NCBI RefSeq assembly: GCF_001913705.1
Contig: NZ_MKQD01000017.1
Span: 1 to 64,000, forward strand
Source of the DNA: Thalassotalea sp. PP2-459
GTDB lineage: Bacteria; Pseudomonadota; Gammaproteobacteria; Enterobacterales; Alteromonadaceae
Length of the DNA stretch: 64,000 nt
Direction: 5' to 3'
Below the pieces are notes generated by a model that saw only the letters and a program-made list of their open reading frames with translations, was not told the origin of the DNA and did no database searches. Positions 52,129 through 63,911 of the stretch are shown here, in pieces; position 1 is the stretch's first letter, and each line of letters starts with the position of its first letter. The translations under genes and the position numbers were made by a program.

Positions 52129-52941
52129 CTATTTAACTTGACGAAGAAAACCAGATAAAGAATATTGAGATTTTAACATGTTGAGAAGTTGTTCTGCATT
52201 GGCTTTTTCTAAAAAATGCTGACTTACCACACGGTGAAGCTTGTTTTGGTAGATAATGCTCCAATGTTTTTGACCTATTTTTGTTTTTATCTTAGCTAAT
52301 AATACTTCTGCATAGCTTTTTTGAGCAAAAGCACCTAATTGAACTTGCCACTGCGAACTGGTATTAATCGCTATTCGTTTTAGAGGTGTTTCTAACGGTT
52401 GCTTGAGCGTTCTTTTTGTCGATGGGGACTTAATAGTGGCAGATTTCGAGTCAGAAAAAAGCCAGGTTACTTGTGCATAAAGGTTGTGATTGGCATTTAA
52501 TGTTGAGTGATCAAAATAACTAGTTTGTCCAAACTCAACTGCGAGCTGGTTGGTAAAGCGAAATTGAGTTGCCAAGTTAAGATAAGAAGAGACACTGTCC
52601 TTATTAATTAACGAAGGTTTATCAGAATGAACTAGATACCCAAAACCTGTGCCTGCTTTAATAGTGAGTTGATTATTTATTTGACGAATAAAGTTTACGC
52701 CAACCATTGCACGTTTAAGCTTGATGGCTTGTTGTTGAGCGTTTGTTTGTATCATGATTGTTCTATGATCAACAAAGCGACTTTCTATAGCGAAGTTTTC
52801 GGAAAATTGCCATTGATAACTAAGATGAACACCGTTAGAAGAAGATTGCTGGTGATGATAGTCAACACCGAAACTAAGGCTATGTTCTTGAGCAAAACAA
52901 GATAGGCTTAAAAGTAAAGAAAGTAGCAAATAAGTACGCAT
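52129..52941 (-). CDS. Outer-membrane beta-barrel protein with a C-terminal SPOR domain
   Basis: This protein of about 270 residues has a signal peptide ([17 protein letters not shown]). A region of about 140 residues with alternating polar and aromatic strands ([43 protein letters not shown]) looks like a small outer-membrane barrel. A linker and a SPOR domain follow ([22 protein letters not shown], about 200-270). SPOR domains bind denuded peptidoglycan at division sites. A barrel joined to SPOR is not a standard combination. The start is uncertain: a GTG lies two codons upstream of the ATG, and neither has a clear binding site. Confidence 0.7.
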   Translation of the reverse strand: MRTYLLLSLLLSLSCFAQEHSLSFGVDYHHQQSSSNGVHLSYQWQFSENFAIESRFVDHRTIMIQTNAQQQAIKLKRAMVGVNFIRQINNQLTIKAGTGFGYLVHSDKPSLINKDSVSSYLNLATQFRFTNQLAVEFGQTSYFDHSTLNANHNLYAQVTWLFSDSKSATIKSPSTKRTLKQPLETPLKRIAINTSSQWQVQLGAFAQKSYAEVLLAKIKTKIGQKHWSIIYQNKLHRVVSQHFLEKANAEQLLNMLKSQYSLSGFLRQVK

Positions 52942-53094
52942 TAGCACATAGAATAAAAGATTATGTAGATATACTACCAGTGGTTTATTAGTAACACTAT
53001 TTTCTCTTTGAATTAGTGTAAATTCCTCATAACTACTTGCTTTGTAATGCTAGCCTGAATACTCTTAAACAGAATGTTTTTCTCAGGGTTATTT

Positions 53095-55005
53095 ATGTTG
53101 CGTTTTTGTGCCTTCTTTTTCTGTTGGTTTAGTCTTTTTACTCAAGTCGCATTTGCTTTCGATAATGCGCAGATGCGTGATACGTTTTTAAAAGCTGAAC
53201 GTCAATTATGGAAAACTGACTCGTCAACGTATCTTAACTTATATAAGCAATTACATTATTACCCACTACAACCGTACCTAGATCAACGCCGGCTGATGAT
53301 TAAAATGCGTTTAACATCGGCAAAAGAAATTGAGCAATTCTTAACAAAATATGAAGGGAGCCCACTTGACTGGCCATTGAGGAAAAAATGGTTAGAGTAT
53401 TTAATAAAGAGGAACAGGCAAACGTTGTTTATGGCGTTTTTTAAACCAACGTCTGATGTCAATTTAACCTGTCATTACTATCAATATAAACTCAATAGTG
53501 GGGCGGAAGAACAGCAAATATTGAAAAATATTGAACGCTTATGGGTTGTCGGTAAATCACAGCCTAAGTCTTGTGATCCATTATTTGCGAAGTGGCAAAA
53601 AGCAGGCTTACGTACACAGAGTCATGTATGGCAGCGTTTAGTAAAGGCTGCTGATGGTGGCAAACATACCTTAATTCCATACTTGACCTCATTAATGCCA
53701 AAAAAGCAGCAATATCTAGGCAAGCTTTGGCATAAAGTAAGAAGAAACCCTGCCTATATTACGAAACTGAGTCGCTTTCCGACTAAGTCTAAGAAAGAAA
53801 CTGAGATCTTCATTTACGGTATTAAACGGTTAGTATGGCGAAGTCCAGACAATGCAATTGCTACATTCAACAAAGCAGCAAAAGTATTTCCAATCACAGA
53901 TGACCAGTTGCAACAAGTGGCACTTAAGTTTTCATTAGCGCTTGCTAGTAAAAAACATCGTGCAGCAAAAACCTGGTTAGCAAAAGTAGCAGACCAGCAC
54001 TTAACATCGAACATCGTACAGTGGAAAATCGCTGATGTATTACGCCAACAAGATTGGCATGCGATAAAGCAAGTGTTGTCAGCACTACCGAAAAATCAGC
54101 AAAGTACTTATCAGTGGCGGTATTGGTATGGTAGAAGTTTAATTGAAACAGGTGATGACACTGCGGGTAAGGCACAGCTGAAAAGCCTTGCAGATCAACG
54201 ACATTATTACGGTTTTTTAGCTGCAAGTTATTTGCAGCAGCCGATGAACTTACAGCATAACCCATTAGTGTTTTCTGAACTAGAAAAGCAATCACTATTT
54301 GAAAACTCCGCAGGTAAAAGGGCGTTTGAATTGTTTCGACTTGGTCGCTTTTATCATGCACGAAAAGAATGGAACTATTGGGTGTCGACACTTGATAAAC
54401 GACAAAGGTTAGGGGCGGCGAAGTTAGCAAATGAAATAGGTTGGTATGATCGCGCTATTTTTGCGTTATCACGAGTTGGGTATTTAGACGATGTAGATTT
54501 ACGATTTCCTCTAGCGTTTAATGAACAAATTACAACGTATTCAGATCAACATAAAATACCATCGGCATGGGCATTTGCCATCGCTCGTCGAGAAAGTTCA
54601 TTTATGTCAGATGCAAACTCAGCTGTTGGCGCGAAGGGTTTAATGCAGGTAATGCCTGGCACAGCAAAACAATTAACTCGCAAGAAAAAAATATCAAACA
54701 GTTATTTATTTGATAGTGGAAACAATATTCGCTTAGGTACTAAATATTTAAAGAATTTGCTAGATAGATATGACGGTAATCAAATATTAGCAACAGCTTC
54801 CTATAATGCAGGGCCTTACCGAGTGAAAAAGTGGTTAGCCGCAATTGATAGCATGCCAGCTGATATTTGGATAGAAACAATTCCTTTTAAAGAAACGCGT
54901 GAATATGTCAAAAGCGTATTGGCTTATCAGCAAATTTATCAACAAAAAGTAGGCCAGCCAACACCATTATTTGAGCAATTACACCGGATGAATATAACGC
55001 GATGA
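53095..55005 (+). CDS. slt: Soluble lytic murein transglycosylase
   Basis: This 636-residue periplasmic enzyme has a signal peptide (MLRFCAFFFCWFSLFTQVAFA), a long alpha-superhelical ring domain and a C-terminal lysozyme-like catalytic domain. The catalytic Glu is in ARRESSFMSDANSAVGAKGL, followed by MQVMPGTAKQL and ATASYNAGPYRV. It cleaves the MurNAc-GlcNAc bond with formation of an anhydro end. I chose the ATG at 53095, after CAGGG, rather than an ATG seven codons upstream. Confidence 0.94.
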   Translation: MLRFCAFFFCWFSLFTQVAFAFDNAQMRDTFLKAERQLWKTDSSTYLNLYKQLHYYPLQPYLDQRRLMIKMRLTSAKEIEQFLTKYEGSPLDWPLRKKWLEYLIKRNRQTLFMAFFKPTSDVNLTCHYYQYKLNSGAEEQQILKNIERLWVVGKSQPKSCDPLFAKWQKAGLRTQSHVWQRLVKAADGGKHTLIPYLTSLMPKKQQYLGKLWHKVRRNPAYITKLSRFPTKSKKETEIFIYGIKRLVWRSPDNAIATFNKAAKVFPITDDQLQQVALKFSLALASKKHRAAKTWLAKVADQHLTSNIVQWKIADVLRQQDWHAIKQVLSALPKNQQSTYQWRYWYGRSLIETGDDTAGKAQLKSLADQRHYYGFLAASYLQQPMNLQHNPLVFSELEKQSLFENSAGKRAFELFRLGRFYHARKEWNYWVSTLDKRQRLGAAKLANEIGWYDRAIFALSRVGYLDDVDLRFPLAFNEQITTYSDQHKIPSAWAFAIARRESSFMSDANSAVGAKGLMQVMPGTAKQLTRKKKISNSYLFDSGNNIRLGTKYLKNLLDRYDGNQILATASYNAGPYRVKKWLAAIDSMPADIWIETIPFKETREYVKSVLAYQQIYQQKVGQPTPLFEQLHRMNITR

Positions 55006-55020
55006 CTTACCATGTGTTAA

Positions 55021-56370
<1,350 letters not shown>

Positions 56371-56375
56371 CGCTT

Positions 56376-56993
56376 GTGGAACCTTATAATATTGCAGCGA
56401 GTAACATTATTGATGAAATCGAGGTTACTCGCAGTCGATTTATCTGTTATTTATCACCTTGTGATTCAACAACTGCGTTTAAACAATTGCTAAATGACGT
56501 GCAGCAACTCCACCCTCAAGCCAATCATCATTGTTACGCATTTGTTGCTGGGCATCCACAAGACAGTCAATGTTATGGTTTTTCTGATGATGGAGAACCC
56601 TCAGGAACGGCTGGAAAACCAATGTTGGCTGTTTTACAGGGCAGTGAAGTAGGAGAAGTAGCGGCCATTGTGGTTCGTTATTTTGGTGGCACGAAACTAG
56701 GTACTGGTGGTTTACAACGAGCTTATAGTGCAAGTGTAAGAAGTGCGTTGTCGTTGCTTGATGTAGCAACTAAAATTCCTAAGGTCTACAAAAGCTTAGC
56801 TTGTCAATATGCACAGGTCGATGACATACTGCACTTAGTGAAGCAAGCAGGTGCAGACATTTTGGCTCAAGATTTTACCGAAAGAGTTGATTTGACCTTG
56901 GCTATTCCTGAACAAGGTGTAGAATTGTTAGCGGAACAGTTAAAAACAATGTCTTCCGGACAGTTAACGCTGAATAAAATTAACAAAAAATAA
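56376..56993 (+). CDS. yigZ: IMPACT/YigZ family protein
   Basis: The 205-residue protein has the IMPACT N-terminal domain (RSRFICYLSPC; ANHHCYAFVAGHPQ; GFSDDGEPSGTAGKPM; VVRYFGGTKLGTGGLQRAY) and a C-terminal DUF1949 ferredoxin-like domain. The family is thought to act on translation or stress response; the function in bacteria is not settled. It starts at a GTG 5 bases after pepQ. Confidence 0.93.
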   Translation: MEPYNIAASNIIDEIEVTRSRFICYLSPCDSTTAFKQLLNDVQQLHPQANHHCYAFVAGHPQDSQCYGFSDDGEPSGTAGKPMLAVLQGSEVGEVAAIVVRYFGGTKLGTGGLQRAYSASVRSALSLLDVATKIPKVYKSLACQYAQVDDILHLVKQAGADILAQDFTERVDLTLAIPEQGVELLAEQLKTMSSGQLTLNKINKK

Positions 56994-57005
56994 TAAGAAT
57001 GCACA

Positions 57006-58457
57006 GTGCAGTATAAGAATATACTTAGAATTTTAGGGCTGTTAGTAACATTGCTGAGCGTTACTATGCTTCCGCCTGCGCTAATTTCATTACTCTACCG
57101 CGATGGTGGTGGTGTCGCTTTCATCCTTTCTTTTTTATTCTGTTTATTTAGCGGACTTATTACTTGGTATCCTCTTCGTAAAGAAAAAGGCGAATTAAGA
57201 GCACGAGAAGGCTTTTTGATTGTTGTGCTATTCTGGACTGTTTTGGCCAGCTTCTCTGCAGTGCCATTAATGCTGTTAGAAATGCCTAATTTAACCATTA
57301 CAGATGCTTTTTTTGAAGCATTCTCAGGGCTTACTACAACTGGGGCTACGATCTTATCGCAAATTGATGGCTTACCACATGCTGTATTATGGTATCGCCA
57401 ACAATTACAGTGGTTAGGTGGTATGGGTATCATCGTATTAGCAGTAGCTGTGTTACCTATGTTAGGTATTGGTGGAATGCAGTTATATCGTGCAGAAACG
57501 CCTGGACCTGTCAAAGATTCTAAAATGACCCCCAGAATCGCCGATACCGCAAAACACTTATGGTATATTTATTTATCGCTTACCGTGGCTTGCTCATTAA
57601 GTTATTGGGCAGCTGGTATGACGGTATTTGATGCCATTTGTCATGCATTTTCAACCATCGCAATTGGTGGCTTTTCTACCCATGATTTAAGCATGGGGTA
57701 TTTTGATAGTCCATTAATAAATGCTGTATGTGTACTGTTTTTATTAATTGCGGGGGTTAACTTTGCCTTACATTTTGCGGTGCTTCATAGTAAATCTTTA
57801 CGCGCTTATTTTTACGACCCCGAGTTCAAAGTATTCATTGCTATCCAATTGGTTTTAACATTGATTTGTGCGGTCGTGTTACTGAGTTATGGTGTTTATA
57901 GCTCAGGCTTTGAAGCCTTTGACCAAGCCTTGTTTCAGGCTGTTTCTATCAGTACCACCGCTGGATTCGCCACTACGTCTTTTGCTGACTGGCCAACACT
58001 GCTGCCTATTTTATTGATATTTTCTAGTTTTATAGGCGGCTGTGCTGGTAGTACAGGCGGTGGTATGAAGGTTGTCAGGGTTTTACTTCTTTACCTTCAA
58101 GGTATCCGAGAGTTAAATAAACTAGTACACCCGAAAGCTATTTTTACCATAAAACTGGGTCATAAAGCGTTGCCCAATAGGGTCGTGGAAGCTATTTGGG
58201 GTTTTTTTGCCGCTTACGCAGCTGTTTTCGTTATTTGTATGTTGATGCTTTTGGCGGCCGGTGTTGATGATATTACTGCTTTTACCGCCGTTGCTGCGTG
58301 TTTAAATAATCTTGGCCCAGGTTTAGGTGAAGTGGCAGCTAATTTCTCATCACTCGGCGACTTTAGTAAATGGGTACTGATCATTGCCATGCTTTTTGGT
58401 CGATTAGAAATATTTACTTTGCTGGTCTTATTTACCCCAAGCTTCTGGCGCTCATAA
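57006..58457 (+). CDS. trkH: Trk potassium uptake channel subunit TrkH
   Basis: This 483-residue membrane protein has four channel-like repeats. Selectivity loops include TTTGATIL, AIGGFSTHD, STTAGFATT and CLNNLGPGLGEV, and the gating loop is IGGCAGSTGGGMKVVR. It starts with GTG. TrkH makes the potassium pathway, while TrkA, encoded convergently 16 bases away, binds nucleotide and gates it from the cytoplasm. Here the two partners face each other tail to tail. Confidence 0.95.
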   Translation: MQYKNILRILGLLVTLLSVTMLPPALISLLYRDGGGVAFILSFLFCLFSGLITWYPLRKEKGELRAREGFLIVVLFWTVLASFSAVPLMLLEMPNLTITDAFFEAFSGLTTTGATILSQIDGLPHAVLWYRQQLQWLGGMGIIVLAVAVLPMLGIGGMQLYRAETPGPVKDSKMTPRIADTAKHLWYIYLSLTVACSLSYWAAGMTVFDAICHAFSTIAIGGFSTHDLSMGYFDSPLINAVCVLFLLIAGVNFALHFAVLHSKSLRAYFYDPEFKVFIAIQLVLTLICAVVLLSYGVYSSGFEAFDQALFQAVSISTTAGFATTSFADWPTLLPILLIFSSFIGGCAGSTGGGMKVVRVLLLYLQGIRELNKLVHPKAIFTIKLGHKALPNRVVEAIWGFFAAYAAVFVICMLMLLAAGVDDITAFTAVAACLNNLGPGLGEVAANFSSLGDFSKWVLIIAMLFGRLEIFTLLVLFTPSFWRS

Positions 58458-58473
58458 AACATCGAATGATGTT

Positions 58474-59853
58474 TTAAAAAAATTGTAACGGGTCTACATA
58501 AAAAAGCTTTTCCACATCTGAAATATATTTCTTATTCACTAAAAATAAAATGACATGATCTTCAGCATTAATCAGGGTGTCAGAGTGGGCAATAATAACT
58601 TCATCTTCCCTAACCACTGCACCGATAGTCGTACCTGGTGGTAACTTTAATTGCGCAATCGTACGACCAACCACTTTTGATGATCTTTCGTTTCCTTTTG
58701 CCACTATTTCAATGGCTTCAGCGGCACCACCGCGTAAGCTGTATACATTATCGATACTCCCTTTACGAACGTGGGTTAATAAAGCAGAGATGGTTGCATG
58801 TTGTGGAGAAACGGCAATATCAATATTGCTACCATGCACTAAATCAATATAGGCGCTGCGTTGGATCAACACCATGGCCTTGCGCACACCTAAACGTTTC
58901 GCTAATAGTGACGACATAATGTTTGCTTCATCGTCATTGGTCACGGCAATAAAGACATCGAACTGATCAATATGCTCTTCAACAAGTAATTCTTGATCCG
59001 ATGAATCACCTGAAAACACGAGTGTACCGTCTAATTCCGATGCTAGATATTCAGCACGTTTAGGTGAATGCTCAATAAGCTTAACCTGATGATTTTTTTC
59101 TAATAAACGCGCTAAGCCAGCGCCAATATTACCGCCGCCAGCGATCATAATACGTTTGTATGCTGGCTCGAGTTTTTGCAGTTCATTCATGACCGCTCTA
59201 ATGTGTTTAGATGCAGCAATAAAAAAGACTTCATCGTCAGCTTCAATGACTGTAGTGCCTAATGGACGAATAGGGCGGCCGTTTCGGTATATGGCTGCTA
59301 CTCGAGTTTCAATATTAGGAATGTGCTCACGTAACGTAGAAAGGGCATGGCCAACCAGTAAGCCACCATAATAGGCTTTTACTGCAACTAAGCTGACTTT
59401 ACCACGAGCAAACTCTAATACTTGCAGCGCGCCAGGGTAGTCGATAAGGCGAGCAATATCTCTGGTAACAAGTTGCTCAGGAGCGATAACATGATCAACA
59501 GGAATATTTTCTTGTTGAAAAAGCTGATCTTGATAACGTAATATTTTCGCGGAACGTATTCGCGCAATTTTGGTTGCAGTGTTAAACAGTGAATAGCAAA
59601 TTTGGCAGGCGATCATATTGGTCGCGTCGTCACTGGTAACAGCAATGACCAACTCAGCGTCTTCAGCGCCAGCTTGTTTTAATACATCAGGATGTGAACC
59701 GTGGCCGGTTACCACACGTAAATCCATGCGATCTTGTAAATCACGTAAAATGTCAGCGTTGGTATCAATTAACGTAATGTCATTACGTTCGCCCACTAAA
59801 TTTTCGGCGAGTGTTCCGCCAACTTGACCTGCTCCAATGATGACAATTTTCAT
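58474..59853 (-). CDS. trkA: Trk potassium uptake regulator TrkA
   Basis: This 459-residue cytoplasmic protein is made of two RCK units. The first NAD site is [15 protein letters not shown] and the second is [16 protein letters not shown], each followed by a C-terminal ligand lobe. It forms a ring on TrkH and responds to NAD(H) and ATP. It is the last gene of the leftward def-fmt-rsmB-trkA operon, 19 bases after rsmB. Confidence 0.96.
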   Translation of the reverse strand: MKIVIIGAGQVGGTLAENLVGERNDITLIDTNADILRDLQDRMDLRVVTGHGSHPDVLKQAGAEDAELVIAVTSDDATNMIACQICYSLFNTATKIARIRSAKILRYQDQLFQQENIPVDHVIAPEQLVTRDIARLIDYPGALQVLEFARGKVSLVAVKAYYGGLLVGHALSTLREHIPNIETRVAAIYRNGRPIRPLGTTVIEADDEVFFIAASKHIRAVMNELQKLEPAYKRIMIAGGGNIGAGLARLLEKNHQVKLIEHSPKRAEYLASELDGTLVFSGDSSDQELLVEEHIDQFDVFIAVTNDDEANIMSSLLAKRLGVRKAMVLIQRSAYIDLVHGSNIDIAVSPQHATISALLTHVRKGSIDNVYSLRGGAAEAIEIVAKGNERSSKVVGRTIAQLKLPPGTTIGAVVREDEVIIAHSDTLINAEDHVILFLVNKKYISDVEKLFYVDPLQFF

Positions 59854-59872
59854 ATGCTATTAACCAAAACCG

Positions 59873-61165
59873 TTAGGTGTTGTTATTTTTCTTAAGCTTG
59901 GCGTAGTAAAACCCATCCATCGCTTGCTCATTTGGTAAAATTTGCCAGCCAATATCTTGTGTTGTTTGCTGAATTGGCTGTAATTGCGCATCTTCATTAG
60001 AGTCAATAAAGGTTTGTATTTGTTCTCTATTTTCTTCTGGAAGAATACTGCATGTTGCATAAAGCAAAGTACCACCGGGTTTTAGCAAAGACCATACATT
60101 TTTTAATATTTGTTGCTGTAGTATGGTTAACTTATCTATATCTGCCGCTTTACGAAGCCATTTTATATCAGGGTGGCGTCGAATAACGCCTGTGCCTGAA
60201 CAGGGTACATCAAGTAAAATGCGATCAAATAGTTTTCCGTCCCACCAATCTGATTTGCTGGCATCACCGGTAATTGTTTTTGCGTTTAAGGATAAACGGG
60301 TCAGGTTTTCTGTTACGCGATCTAATCTTTCTTGGTCAATGTCTAGCGCTGTTACATCAATAGATGTAGGAGAAATCTCTAAAATATGACATGTTTTACC
60401 GCCTGGTGCAGCACAACAATCAAGAATATGTTCTTGCGCCTGTGCTGATAATAATATGGCAGCTTGTTGCGCTGCGCCATCCTGTATTGAGACATCGCCG
60501 TCAAAAAAGCCTGGCAGCTTATTGACATCAATAGGAGAGCTTAGACAAACTGCTTCTGAATACTTATCAACATGTTGCACTGCAATATCTAGGTCGGATA
60601 ATCGTGCAAGATATTTTTTAACGGTCTGCTTTTGTTGATTAATACGAAGCCACATGGGGGGCTTTTCCATGTTTGCCTGTAAAATTTGTTGCCATTGTTC
60701 AGGGTAGCCAGCTTGTAATTTTTTAATGAACCAACTTGGATGATTAAAAGTTATCGCATCAGGAACATTCTCTAATACAGGTGAAGCTTGACGCTGAAAA
60801 TTACGTAGCACACCGTTAATTAAATTTTTCAAATGAAACTGTTTTAACGGTTTAGCACCATTCACTGTTTCTGCTACGGCTGCGTGATCAGGAATGCGCA
60901 TGTATTTCAATTGATAAATGCCGACCAGAATTAAAAAGTGTGCAACGCGTTGTTTGCCTGTTAAAGGCTTAGCAATTAATTGGCGTGTGTAATGTTCTAA
61001 TTCAGGAAGGTAACGTAAAACGCCATAACAAATTTCTTGCAATAGCGCTTTGTCTTTACCTTCTACTTTTTCTTGTAACGTTGGCAGTTCATCGCCAAGG
61101 CTTCTACCTTTATCGACTACAGAAAAACAACATTTAGCTGCTAATGCGCGAACGTTTTTATTCAT
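59873..61165 (-). CDS. rsmB: 16S rRNA (cytosine-967-C5)-methyltransferase
   Basis: The 430-residue enzyme has an N-terminal NusB-like helical domain and a C-terminal SAM domain. DCCAAPGGKTCHILE is the SAM site, DVPCSGTGVIRRHPDIKW holds one catalytic Cys and LLYATCSILPEENR the other. I use the ATG at 61163-61165 (MNKNVRALAAK); it overlaps the fmt stop as ATGA, which argues against the longer frame that is open upstream. Confidence 0.96.
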   Translation of the reverse strand: MNKNVRALAAKCCFSVVDKGRSLGDELPTLQEKVEGKDKALLQEICYGVLRYLPELEHYTRQLIAKPLTGKQRVAHFLILVGIYQLKYMRIPDHAAVAETVNGAKPLKQFHLKNLINGVLRNFQRQASPVLENVPDAITFNHPSWFIKKLQAGYPEQWQQILQANMEKPPMWLRINQQKQTVKKYLARLSDLDIAVQHVDKYSEAVCLSSPIDVNKLPGFFDGDVSIQDGAAQQAAILLSAQAQEHILDCCAAPGGKTCHILEISPTSIDVTALDIDQERLDRVTENLTRLSLNAKTITGDASKSDWWDGKLFDRILLDVPCSGTGVIRRHPDIKWLRKAADIDKLTILQQQILKNVWSLLKPGGTLLYATCSILPEENREQIQTFIDSNEDAQLQPIQQTTQDIGWQILPNEQAMDGFYYAKLKKNNNT

Positions 61166-62142
61166 GAATGTTGTTCCACGGTACCAGTGATCGATTTTCC
61201 AATAGTAAACCACGCCGAGCGAGCGTTTAATATGTCAGAAACTGGCATAGCTTTTTTTCCAGGTAGTTGAATATTTTTTAATAGTAATCCATGTTCACCC
61301 GTGGCAACTAAAATACCGTTTTTATCAGCGTCAATAATTGTTCCCGGTGTGGCTGTTTTACACGTTACAACATCGGCTTGCCATATGCGAATACGGTGTT
61401 GTTTATCAGCCGCTTCGTTAAAGGTAAACTGTGCTACTGGCCAGGGGTTATAGGCGCGAATTTTACGGTCTAATGCCTTGGCACTTAATTGCCAGTTGAG
61501 CTCGGCTTCTGTTTTATCGAGTTTTGCTGCGTAAGTCGCTATATTGTCATCTTGAGGTGTCGCTTGTTGCGTATTATTGGCTAAATTATCAAGCGTGTTA
61601 ATTAATGTTTGCGGACCTAATTCTGCTAATTTTTCGTAGATGCTACTACTTGTGTCATTTGCCGTAATTTCGCAGGTAGTAATGTGTAGAATGTCACCCG
61701 TATCTAACCCTTCATTCATTTGCATAATGGTAACACCTGTTTTTGGATCACCACTTTCTACAGCTCGTTGAATAGGAGCTGCACCTCTCCACTTTGGTAA
61801 AATTGAACCATGTACATTCACACAACCAAGTCGCGGGGTTGATAAAATCACTGTAGGTAGTAATAAACCGTATGCCACTACGACCATAATATCTGCTTGA
61901 TAGCTTGCAAGTGTTTCTTGGTCTGCCTGTTGCTTAAAGTTAATCGGTTGTTCAACGGTTAAGTTGTTTTCTTGTGCTAGTATTTTTGTAGCACATGCAG
62001 TGAGTTTTTTACCTCTACCTGCGGGTTTATCTGGCGGACAATACACGGCTACTACGTTATGCGTTGAATCTATCAGTGCTTGCAGGTGCTTGGCTGCAAA
62101 ATCCGGTGTACCGGCAAAAATAATGTTTAATGGTGATGGCAT
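61162..62142 (-). CDS. fmt: Methionyl-tRNA formyltransferase
   Basis: The 326-residue enzyme formylates initiator Met-tRNA with 10-formyl-THF. It has the N-terminal Rossmann part LNIIFAGTPDFAAKHLQALI, the folate motif HGSILPKWRGAAPIQRAV and a C-terminal tRNA-binding barrel. It lies 20 bases after def and overlaps rsmB by 4. Confidence 0.97.
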   Translation of the reverse strand: MPSPLNIIFAGTPDFAAKHLQALIDSTHNVVAVYCPPDKPAGRGKKLTACATKILAQENNLTVEQPINFKQQADQETLASYQADIMVVVAYGLLLPTVILSTPRLGCVNVHGSILPKWRGAAPIQRAVESGDPKTGVTIMQMNEGLDTGDILHITTCEITANDTSSSIYEKLAELGPQTLINTLDNLANNTQQATPQDDNIATYAAKLDKTEAELNWQLSAKALDRKIRAYNPWPVAQFTFNEAADKQHRIRIWQADVVTCKTATPGTIIDADKNGILVATGEHGLLLKNIQLPGKKAMPVSDILNARSAWFTIGKSITGTVEQHS

Positions 62143-62162
62143 ATAAATGAAATATTTCTAAG

Positions 62163-62675
62163 TTATTGACGAGCGGCTAAACGAGCTTCTTTTTCTAACT
62201 TCGTTTGAATGCGCTTGCGCTTTAAAGGTGATAAATAATCGACAAACAACACACCGTTTAAGTGATCGAGTTCATGCTGAATACAAATAGCTAATAGTTC
62301 TTCACCGTCAAGTTCAAAGGTATTTCCGTCTCTATCGAGGGCACGAACCGTTACTTGTGTGTGTCGATCTACTTTGGCATAACAAGTTGGAACCGATAAA
62401 CAGCCTTCTTCATTAACCATTGTTTCATCATTTTTTTTAATGATTTCAGGGTTAATTAAGACATACGATTGCTCTTTATCTTCTGATACATCAATAACGA
62501 CAATGCGTTTATGAATATCAACTTGCGTAGCGGCTAAGCCCACGCCATTTTCTGCATACATGGTTTCAAACATGTCATCGACAATTTGTCTTATTTCGTC
62601 GTTTACTTCAACAACGGGTTCAGCTTTTGTTCTGAGTCTTTCGTCTGGGAAAGTTAGTACGTTTAATACAGCCAT
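62163..62675 (-). CDS. def: Peptide deformylase
   Basis: The 170-residue metalloenzyme removes formyl from nascent peptides. The three class motifs are complete: [14 protein letters not shown] with the metal Cys, and QHELDH with the two His and the catalytic Glu. It heads the leftward operon and is divergent from the LysM gene. Confidence 0.98.
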   Translation of the reverse strand: MAVLNVLTFPDERLRTKAEPVVEVNDEIRQIVDDMFETMYAENGVGLAATQVDIHKRIVVIDVSEDKEQSYVLINPEIIKKNDETMVNEEGCLSVPTCYAKVDRHTQVTVRALDRDGNTFELDGEELLAICIQHELDHLNGVLFVDYLSPLKRKRIQTKLEKEARLAARQ

Positions 62676-62791
62676 AATTTTATAAAAGAATTCGCGAAAT
62701 TAGTCATAGAGTGTTATGTTTCAATTTTAACCATTAAATTACATTAATTCGAGTGCTTTGAGTTAATAACAATAAGAATAGGTGCTTTAGT

Positions 62792-63874
62792 ATGATAAAA
62801 AGGTCATTATTAACACTAATTTTCTGTTTCTTGTCTTTAAGTTTACATGCTGATGAGCTTAGATTGCTGGCAGATGCACCTAAATCATATGTCGTGATTA
62901 AGGGAGATACCCTTTGGGATATTTCCGCAAAGTTTCTCAAAGATCCGTGGTTATGGCCAAAACTTTGGCGAGTAAACCCTGAAATTCAAAATCCCCATTT
63001 AATTTATCCAGGCGATCAATTAAACCTTGTTTATGATGCTCAAGGTATGCCGATGTTGGTGAAAGGAAAGCCAAGATTAAAATGGTCGCCAAAAATAAGA
63101 ACATCATTAAAAGAACAACATCCAATTGAAACTATCTCACTAAAAACCATTGCACCTTACATTAATTACAACTCAATATTATCAGTAGACGATGTTGAAA
63201 ATGGTCCTTATGTACTGGGCAGCGAGGAAGGGTATAAACTTTCTAGTGATGGTATTAAATTATATGTAAGCCAGACATTACCTGTAGGACGTTCAATAGT
63301 TATTTACAACAAAAGTCAGCCAGTAACTTCACCAGAAACTGGCGATATACTTGGTTATCACGCTAAAGTTGTTGGGTCAGGTAAAGTAGTCCGTGCAGGG
63401 GATACTTCAAAAAATCAACCCGCTACCGTCTATATAGATAGTGCATTGAAAGAAATACGTTCGGGCGATTTAGTGAAAGTTATCAGTCGTGAGCAACTTA
63501 TGCCTGCATTTTTTACCATGCAATCTGTTGCACCTTCAGTAAAAGGCATGATTGTTAAATCATCGAATGAAATGCGAGAGTTTGGAAAATTTGATGTTAT
63601 TTATATTGATCAAGGTCGTCAGCAGAATGTAATGCCGGGTGACATTTTATCGATTTCTCGCAAAGGCCCTGAAATAGTCGAAACTGATGATGGACCTATT
63701 TATGTTAATGATGCCTCAAAGTTACATCGGATGACGGCTAGCTCAGATTATAACATGCCGGAAGAAACTATCGGTAAAGTAATGGTGTTTAAAGTATTTG
63801 ATCAGCTGAGTATGGCATTAATATTACGTTCTGAAAAACCGGTGAGATTGCTAGATAGCGTAATAGCACCATAA
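62792..63874 (+). CDS. LysM-domain peptidoglycan-associated protein
   Basis: The 360-residue protein has a signal peptide (KRSLLTLIFCFLSLSLHADE) and one LysM domain near the N-terminus (VVIKGDTLWDISAKFLKDPWLWPKLW), which binds peptidoglycan. The rest (about 90-350) is a beta-rich region of unknown function. Such genes lie between dprA and def in many gammaproteobacteria, as here, and the product is periplasmic. Confidence 0.9.
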   Translation: MIKRSLLTLIFCFLSLSLHADELRLLADAPKSYVVIKGDTLWDISAKFLKDPWLWPKLWRVNPEIQNPHLIYPGDQLNLVYDAQGMPMLVKGKPRLKWSPKIRTSLKEQHPIETISLKTIAPYINYNSILSVDDVENGPYVLGSEEGYKLSSDGIKLYVSQTLPVGRSIVIYNKSQPVTSPETGDILGYHAKVVGSGKVVRAGDTSKNQPATVYIDSALKEIRSGDLVKVISREQLMPAFFTMQSVAPSVKGMIVKSSNEMREFGKFDVIYIDQGRQQNVMPGDILSISRKGPEIVETDDGPIYVNDASKLHRMTASSDYNMPEETIGKVMVFKVFDQLSMALILRSEKPVRLLDSVIAP

Positions 63875-63911
63875 GCATATTACTTAATCATTAGGGAAGC
63901 ATTTGTGCAAC

